Position numbers and translations under genes: made by a program
In this document: positions 58,199-64,000 of the stretch, one piece after another
How positions within the stretch are numbered: the first letter of the stretch is position 1
How the letters are laid out: every line of letters begins with the position of its first letter
NCBI GenBank assembly: GCA_949752735.1
Contig: OX457053.1
Coordinates: 11,667,257 to 11,731,256 of the forward strand
Length of the DNA stretch: 64,000 nt
Direction: 5' to 3'
Source: Lumbricus terrestris
Taxonomy: Eukaryota; Annelida; Clitellata; Crassiclitellata; Lumbricidae
The notes under the pieces: generated by a model
Seen by the model: the letters and a program-made list of their open reading frames with translations, nothing else
Database searches by the model: none
What the model was told of the DNA's origin: nothing

Positions 58199-61100
58199 AT
58201 GGAAGGCCGTGGTAACTTGGCTGAGGATTTGCACCAGTGGGCGACAAAACGAATGCAGTTTCGTCCTCAGGGACAATATTCTGCCGCAAAGATACCTAGA
58301 CCGGAAGACTTTAAATTGCAAGTGAACATTCTTCAGTTTGTTGGTTTTCTGGCTTTGTGCATGAAACAACACGAACGCGCGTGCGCATACACCTACGCCA
58401 TGGCAGATTTTGTGTTGCCACTTTTCCTGAAGTAGTGTCAATGTGCCCAAAAAAACTTCTCAATTTCCTGGGTTTTTCAAGATTTCCTGACCATCAATTT
58501 GTCGATTTGCCCCTAAATGCCTCAATTTTTCTGGTTTTTATTTCCTAACCTTGTTGTTTAAAGGCATTGACTATTGAGGTATTTAATTATTGTTTCTGGC
58601 GATTTAATAGAAAAATGATTCTGCATTTGCCAGGATATGTCGCGGTCAGATGGCTGACATCTGGCAGTTTGTTGTGAGTCGTGTCCACCCAGCGCAGTAA
58701 GTTACATTACGTCTTCTGGTCTATCTAGTATTACCATTTAATCATATATTATGTATGAGCACAGATTATAGCACCCATTTAAGATTGCTACTCCAAGGCG
58801 CTCCCCGACTGCAGCGCAGACACTGAATCGAAGTTTCATGCCGAAGTGAATGACCAATTGTGAGTTGTTTTATGATGAGCTGACCCTTCTTGAAATCGAT
58901 ATTGTAATTATAATTTTAACTGAACATTTATTATGGTACTACTCAGAAATTATGGTTTGAATAACTTTTGCATTTCTGACATTGTAAATTTTGAGCTCTA
59001 GCCAGAGTTCTAAGAAAGTTCCTAATGAAGTCCTAATAGTGAGAATGGTTGTTGTGACGTTGAGTTTATGTACTTGGAGCTGGGGTTAATTAGTCTTGCG
59101 TTGGATTTGTAGCTAGACTAGAGCCGTTTATTAATTTGTTGATGGTACTTATCAATTTTGTAATTTTCTCTGAGTTCATTGATTTTTGAAAAGCTTGGAA
59201 TTGATTTTCTGTTGCAGGACTGTGAGAAATGTTAAAGGAAACTTAGCGCTGTATCCTTGCTTTGAGTTATAAATTTAAAACTGAATTTGGAAACTGTTCA
59301 TTATGCTGCTGTCTTTAGAAGAACTTCCTTATGGGAAGTTTGTGTTTTAATATCATTTTCTTAAGCTGTTTAATTCAATTTGGGATTTGTGTTCTTAAAA
59401 TTTATGTGCTCTATCAGAATCTGTGTTAAAACTAACAAAGAGCAATATGGTCTTGCTTTTTATTGGCACTCCAAGCGCCTCTTTCCACTGTCTTAGACCC
59501 ACTTTCTTTTCTCTGGTTCTTTTGCACTGGGAGCACCTCTGATTGGTGTGCACGGCATGAGGTGCTATATAATTATGTAGCTGCAATACAACGTACTACG
59601 GTCAGCATAGGGTTTCATGCTGAAGTCTTGGAGTGCCAATAAAAAGCAAGACCATATTGCTCTTTGTCCATCCAATGTTGTGGGTGCTACCATTACATGG
59701 AGTGTCCAAGGTAGTTTTTGGCAAGTTACTTCCTGCAGTGTCTGACTTGTTTCGGGATTTTTGCTTGCAGTCTTTTGCCCAGACATGTTATAGCAAAGTT
59801 CATCAGTGGCAAAGTTTACTAGTGTCATTTCATAAAAAGTTTCTTAGCTACGAAATGTTGCCAGGTGACTGTTGGTTACACATACTTATTGTTGATGTAC
59901 GATCTTATACAGTGAATGAGTTGAGGGGAGAGTGCTGGAGGTATTCTAAATTTCTAATGGAATAATGGGACCCTTAATGCTGAGGTTGAAATTCCAGCCA
60001 GCCAACCACTGGGTCTTGTGAGTGAAGGTGATTTTTTATAGTAATTTACAAGTTTTTGTGCACTACGTTTGAGTGGGTTGTTGCTAAACTCAAGTACAAC
60101 AAAGGATTTTGTCTTTGACTCGTATATAATAAATGTAGAAAGTCAAAACCAGGACTGTCTGGTTATAAAGTGTCATATCATTCCGACAAACCTTTCAATC
60201 ACGAGAGGGAGGAGCTTCTGGAAGAAAGGCGGAGCTTATCCAATGAACTCGCAGCCACAACTGCTGCCATTGGTCACGTTCAGCAGGAGCTCGAAGGAGT
60301 ACGAAAGGAGATCGTTACCAAGGGTAATTAATTAATTAATTAACTAATTAATTAATTAATTAATGCATCCATGCATCGGTCTTCCTCACCTATCAGCTTA
60401 TAAGAAAATATATTACAGCACTTGTTCTTTCTGAAGACTATGAACGAATTATTGTTGAACTCGCAACTCTTTGAAATTCACGGAAAACTTATAGCATACC
60501 GTAGCATAATTTATTATGGTAAACCAGCACAATACAGGTCGTAAACCAGCACAATACAGGTCGTAAACCAGCACAATACAGGTCGTAAACCAGCACAATA
60601 CAGGTCGTAAACAGCACAATACAGGTCGCAAATGCATCATGTCTTGCAGTGGTATTAGTTTACCCCCAAGAGACCCAGAAAGGGGGGCTTGTACGTACAA
60701 AATACCCTGTTAGTGCCTTACCACTGATGTTGCTACAGGTGTAAGTAATCTTTTTCGTTGGCTGAGATTTGTATAAATTTTAAGAGTGAGCGGTGTTGTT
60801 TGGTCAGGGCAATCTTATAGTTCGGTGGTTTCGAAACTTCACGACGTTCGACGCAAGCGAGCGCTTCTCGTTGCGTCTTCACGGCACACGAACGATGAGA
60901 TTGCGAAGCTGAACGAGTATTTTACACGACTTCAGCAGAAGGCAGACCATCTCAAGAACCTAACGCAGTATGTTGTTCATGGTCAGAAGTTAAGTATGTT
61001 GGAAATGTGAAGTAAGTTGGGAATTTTTAAGTATGTTGGAAATGTTAAGTATGTTGGAAATATTTAGTATGTTTGGAATTTTAGGTATTCTGGGAATTTT

Positions 61101-64000
61101 AGAGTATGTTGGAAATTTTAAGTACCGGTATGTTGGGCATTTTCAAGTATGTTGGAAACGTTAAGTATGTTAACATTTTTGAAGTATTTGGAAATTTTAA
61201 GTATGTCAGAAATGTTAAGTGTTTGGGAGTTTTAAGTATGCTGGAAATTTTGAGTGTATTGCACATTTTGAAGTATGTTGGACTTTTAAGCTGGTTTAGT
61301 TGTGAACTAGTAATTGAGGTCTTACACTTGTATGTAGGCATGCCTGAGCACTTTTTATTGCACCCCTTCAAGATTGCTGCTCAGACGCGCTCCCGGCTAC
61401 AGCACAGACACTGAATCGGAGTTTCATGCCGAAGCGCATGAGCGATTGCGAGTGAAGGACTTACTCAGGTTTCCTGCTCTGCGCTTGCGATGGACTCTAA
61501 CCCCCAACCTTCTGGCTTCAAGGCATCGAACATTCTTTTACACCATTGTGCCCCACATATGTGTTTGATACTCATTGTGTTTTTCGTTTGCAGTAAGAGT
61601 GAAGAGCCAGTCGCAATGCTTCCAAAAAGAAATCGATCCAATGAATCAAAGGAACTGGTCTTGGAAGCTTCCAGTACGGTTAGCATCAGCCATTTTAGTG
61701 GTTTCTTGTATTTATGTTTATTTCAATTCATTAATATAATAATATAATATCTTTTCTTTAATTATACGCCTGCAAGACGCACTGCGCTTTACATTTACAA
61801 GTTATGCAGTAATCTTAATTAAACTTAACTACTAACTGAACAGACAGCTTTGTAATAACACGGCGCCAATGGCAGCCTACAAAGCAAATCCGCCAAACGG
61901 GGGCTCGAACTCACTGCCTCTCGCACTCTTGGCCAGCGTGTTAAACATTACTCTACCGGGCCCCCCCCATTAGACAATGCTAGTAACATCAGTCGATATT
62001 CTGTTGTTCAGTTCCATTACCTTTGTGGTTGTAGAGAGACGTTCGAGAGTCGTGCGCTGTGATTGGTTCATTTCTGGGTCGGGTTCTTGGCGGTTCATTC
62101 GAAGGTGATAAAAGTCAACAGTGAGTTTTAGTTTCATAGAACCTTCGTACAACTACTTTTAAAACTGTTTTAATAGCTATATGTGCACTTTTAGTGTTAA
62201 CTCTTTTGTCGGTGATGATAAATGCTATTAGCACTCTGGTTGCTGATGATAAGTACTAGCATTTTGGTTGCTGATGATAAATGCTATGAGCACTTTTGTT
62301 GCTGATGATAAATGCTAGCGATTTGATTCAAAATGATTGCTTGCTGTTTTAGGGAGACGAAACGTGGTGAGCTGTGGAAAGATGTGGAGAAGGTTTTAGG
62401 TGATTATACCTCCAGCCACTTGGTGGCAGCACTGTGCACTCACACGCAAGATACGGTACAGACGTTGGTAGAGCAGACGGCGAATATTGACATCAGAAGA
62501 GACGCAGAAAAACTTCGGTTTGCCATCTTGCTATTATGCTGGTCGATATAAATAATTGTTCTTATCTTTGTGTTGTTGCACTGGTAAAAAATCACTACGT
62601 GGCATCAAGCAAACTTGATTAATATTTAAATATTCTTATAGTGCTGCACTGCTGCTGCATAATGCAGGAGTCTAACATTTTGAACCTGTCGCAGTTAAAA
62701 AGGGGTTTGTGACCGTGACAGGGACAGTGGAGACCATTGATCATTCCCCCGTAAAATGTTTGCAAAAGTAAATTTTAAATGGTGTAGTTTTAATATACGA
62801 ACAGACATATTGGGCTGATAAAGTCTTTATTTTCATATTGATTATCAATCACAATTTCAATCACAATATCAGTCATGATATCAATCACAATATCAATCAC
62901 AATATCAGTCGCAATATCAATCGTAATATCACAATCAGTGCTGTACTCAGAACTTTTGAGGCGAGTACACGCTGCCGCCGTGTTTGACTTGGTTTTACTG
63001 AGGTGGGTATACTCGCTGTATACCCACGTGTACCCTGTTTTTTAGGTGAGTATACGCTGTCATTTTTTCCCGGAGGTGAGTATACGCCGTATACCCGCGT
63101 ATACCCTTGAGTACAGCCCTGATCGCAATATCAATCACAATATCAGTCATGATATCAATCACAATATCAGTTACAATATTAATCGCAATATCAATCACCA
63201 TATCAATCACAATATTAATCACAATATCAATCACAATATCAATCACGGGTCGTGTTATTTTGTTGATTGGATTGTCTTTCTCAGATTCAAGTACGAAAGC
63301 GGAGGCCAGCTGTCAGACATGTCGTGTCCTCCAAATGTCCTGCAAACTGTTCACCAGCTTCTTGAGGTTTCTTAGGCATCATTTGATCGGTTTAATTGCC
63401 ACAATATTTTTCTTGCTGTAGGGGTAATGTCTAGTTTAATTGTGTTAGTATTTTAGTAGTGTGTGTGTGTGTGTTATAAGTTCTATCTGTCAGTATAATT
63501 TATGTGTGTATAATTTTAGTGTGTACTATTTTATACGTATATTTATATATAATGCTTCACATATATATATAATTATATATATAATTATATATAATTATAT
63601 GTGTGTATATAGTATATATATACTTAATTATTTATATATATATATATGAAGTATTACATGCTTAACGAGAGGATAGTGTGAAAGAAAATAATTTGCAATG
63701 ATGAGTTCTCTGCCTGAAGGCAGATCCATTGGCTCTTAAATGCCACCTGGGGATAAGATGAATGAGGCAGTTTTCCCATTGACTTCCTCACAGACAATTC
63801 TGAGTGAACAGGGTTGCTGGTCAGTGACTTGTGGTTGATTCGAACCTGCAACTTCCGGTCACAAAGCACAGAACATACTGCTACAACATCGTGTCCGACT
63901 TTAAATGTGATGTTAAGCGTTATAATGTTCACTGTCTTTGATTGTGAGTGGTATTGTCTTCGTGTTTTGTAGGAGAGTCAGAGGACTACGTTCGCCAGGT
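58199..64000 (+). CDS. HAUS5: HAUS augmin-like complex subunit 5, N-terminal half (10 exons, continues past window)
   Basis: Exons: 58199-58317, 58634-58696, 59218-59250, 60139-60323, 60808-60967, 61594-61678, 62035-62120, 62353-62517, 63285-63366, 63973-64000+. They join in frame to about 335 aa, against roughly 630 for human HAUS5. Matches in order are ICRGQMADIWQFV (human RLCLGQGADIWAYI), TVRNVKGNLAL, a coiled coil from about residue 75 to 185, RDVRESCAVIGSFL (human RDVRTACTLRAQFL), LWKDVEKVLGDYTSSHLVAAL, and NVLQTVHQLLEESQRT. HAUS5 belongs to the eight-subunit augmin complex, which recruits gamma-tubulin to spindle microtubules for branching nucleation. Exon 1 appears to use a GC donor (58318) and exon 3 a U12-type donor (59251). 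Exons 4, 6 and 7 are the least certain. Confidence 0.87.
58772..58865 (-). repeat. Truncated tRNA-derived SINE
   Basis: 'gcgctccccgactgcagcgc' and 'gaagtttcatgccgaag' match the 3' half of the main SINE family. The tRNA-like head is missing. It lies in intron 2 of HAUS5. Confidence 0.75.
59435..59667. repeat. Perfect 41-bp inverted repeat, 151-bp spacer
   Basis: 59435-59475 is the exact reverse complement of 59627-59667. The spacer carries a SINE-like 3' end ('gagcacctctgattggtgtg', 'aggtgctatataat', 'caataca'). It lies in intron 3 of HAUS5. Confidence 0.9.
60523..60632 (+). repeat. 22-bp minisatellite, five copies
   Basis: The unit 'accagcacaatacaggtcgta' (22 bp with the following A) repeats five times, with one base lost in the last copy. 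It lies in intron 4 of HAUS5. Confidence 0.93.
61005..61290 (+). repeat. 18-19-bp degenerate minisatellite
   Basis: 'taagtatgttggaaatttt' and variants repeat about 14 times. It begins shortly after exon 5 of HAUS5. Confidence 0.88.
61363..61558 (-). repeat. tRNA-derived SINE (minus strand)
   Basis: It reads, in reverse, the same head, body and tail as the 33-kb copy ('gagtttcatgccgaagcgca', 'agtgaaggacttactcag'). The B box is decayed. It ends 35 bp before exon 6 of HAUS5. Confidence 0.85.
61780..61968 (-). repeat. tRNA-derived SINE, second family
   Basis: On the minus strand, 'gcccggtagagtaatg' and 'gagttcgagcccc' give A and B boxes. The body shares 'cagcctacaaa' with the copy at 41.3 kb. 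Confidence 0.65.
62195..62330 (+). repeat. ~40-bp degenerate tandem repeat
   Basis: 'gctgatgataaatgctat' followed by 'agcac.ttttgttg' repeats three to four times just before exon 8 of HAUS5. Confidence 0.8.
62847..63246. repeat. 12-bp minisatellite in two blocks
   Basis: 'aatatcaatcac' repeats at about 62847-62935 and 63121-63246. The spacer holds four related 'gtatacgc' words. It fills most of intron 8 of HAUS5, up to 39 bp before exon 9. Confidence 0.88.
63540..63652. repeat. AT-rich microsatellite
   Basis: TA and AATTATAT runs in intron 9 of HAUS5. Confidence 0.85.
63670..63905 (-). repeat. tRNA-derived SINE, third family
   Basis: On the minus strand it starts near 'gtcggacacgatgttgtagc', has 'caggttcgaatcaacc' (B box), and continues with 'gaagtcaatgggaaaactgc' and 'ggcatttaagagccaatgg'. 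Its end is about 70 bp before exon 10 of HAUS5. Confidence 0.7.

Noticed and set aside
60515..60640. Regularly spaced repeats resembling a CRISPR array
   Set aside because: The 22-bp units are adjacent without unique spacers, and the window is eukaryotic.

Overview
The window is eukaryotic nuclear DNA from a multicellular animal. The genes are split by GT-AG introns with consistent phases. There are tRNA-derived SINEs, non-LTR and LTR retrotransposons, many small inverted-repeat DNA transposons, and long tri- and tetranucleotide microsatellites. The genes found (augmin subunit HAUS5, type II Golgi sulfotransferases, a coiled-coil protein) and the frequent 'taggcctac'-type words fit a marine invertebrate. 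An echinoderm or a similar animal is my guess; the sequence does not prove the taxon.

Layout, left to right. (1) 1887-13840, + strand: at least ten coding exons of a coiled-coil protein with an acidic, serine-rich tail. I do not recognise its family. Intron 7 carries a 2.97-kb hAT-like transposon with a perfect 8-bp target duplication; inside it are a LINE 3' end and a tandem-repeat foldback element. (2) 13841-21333: gene-free and AT-rich, with few transposons. (3) 21334-28997 and 32693-39756, + strand: two tandem four-exon paralogues of a Golgi carbohydrate sulfotransferase, with identical intron phases (1, 0, 2) and an identical third-exon length of 221 nt. Their introns are full of SINEs, MITEs and microsatellites. 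(4) 39757-52020: a mobile-element pile-up. It holds a minisatellite, a foldback element with a 10-bp target duplication, (CATA)n blocks, and a three-level nest: a minus-strand LINE split by a hAT element (8-bp TSD), which is itself split by an LTR retrotransposon (4-bp TSD) with near-identical LTRs. (5) 52171-58198: gene-free, dominated by a 26-bp GA-rich minisatellite of about 1.75 kb whose orientation flips near its right end, plus a LINE fragment and small foldback elements. (6) 58199-64000, + strand: ten exons covering the N-terminal half of HAUS5, an augmin (microtubule nucleation) subunit. One intron looks like GC-AG and another has a U12-type 5' splice site.

The three kinds of host gene do not form a pathway I can defend. 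The sulfotransferase pair is a clear tandem duplication. The exon joins were made by hand from splice consensus and frame continuity. Every multi-exon model closes in frame, which is strong internal support, but no alignment or transcript data were available.
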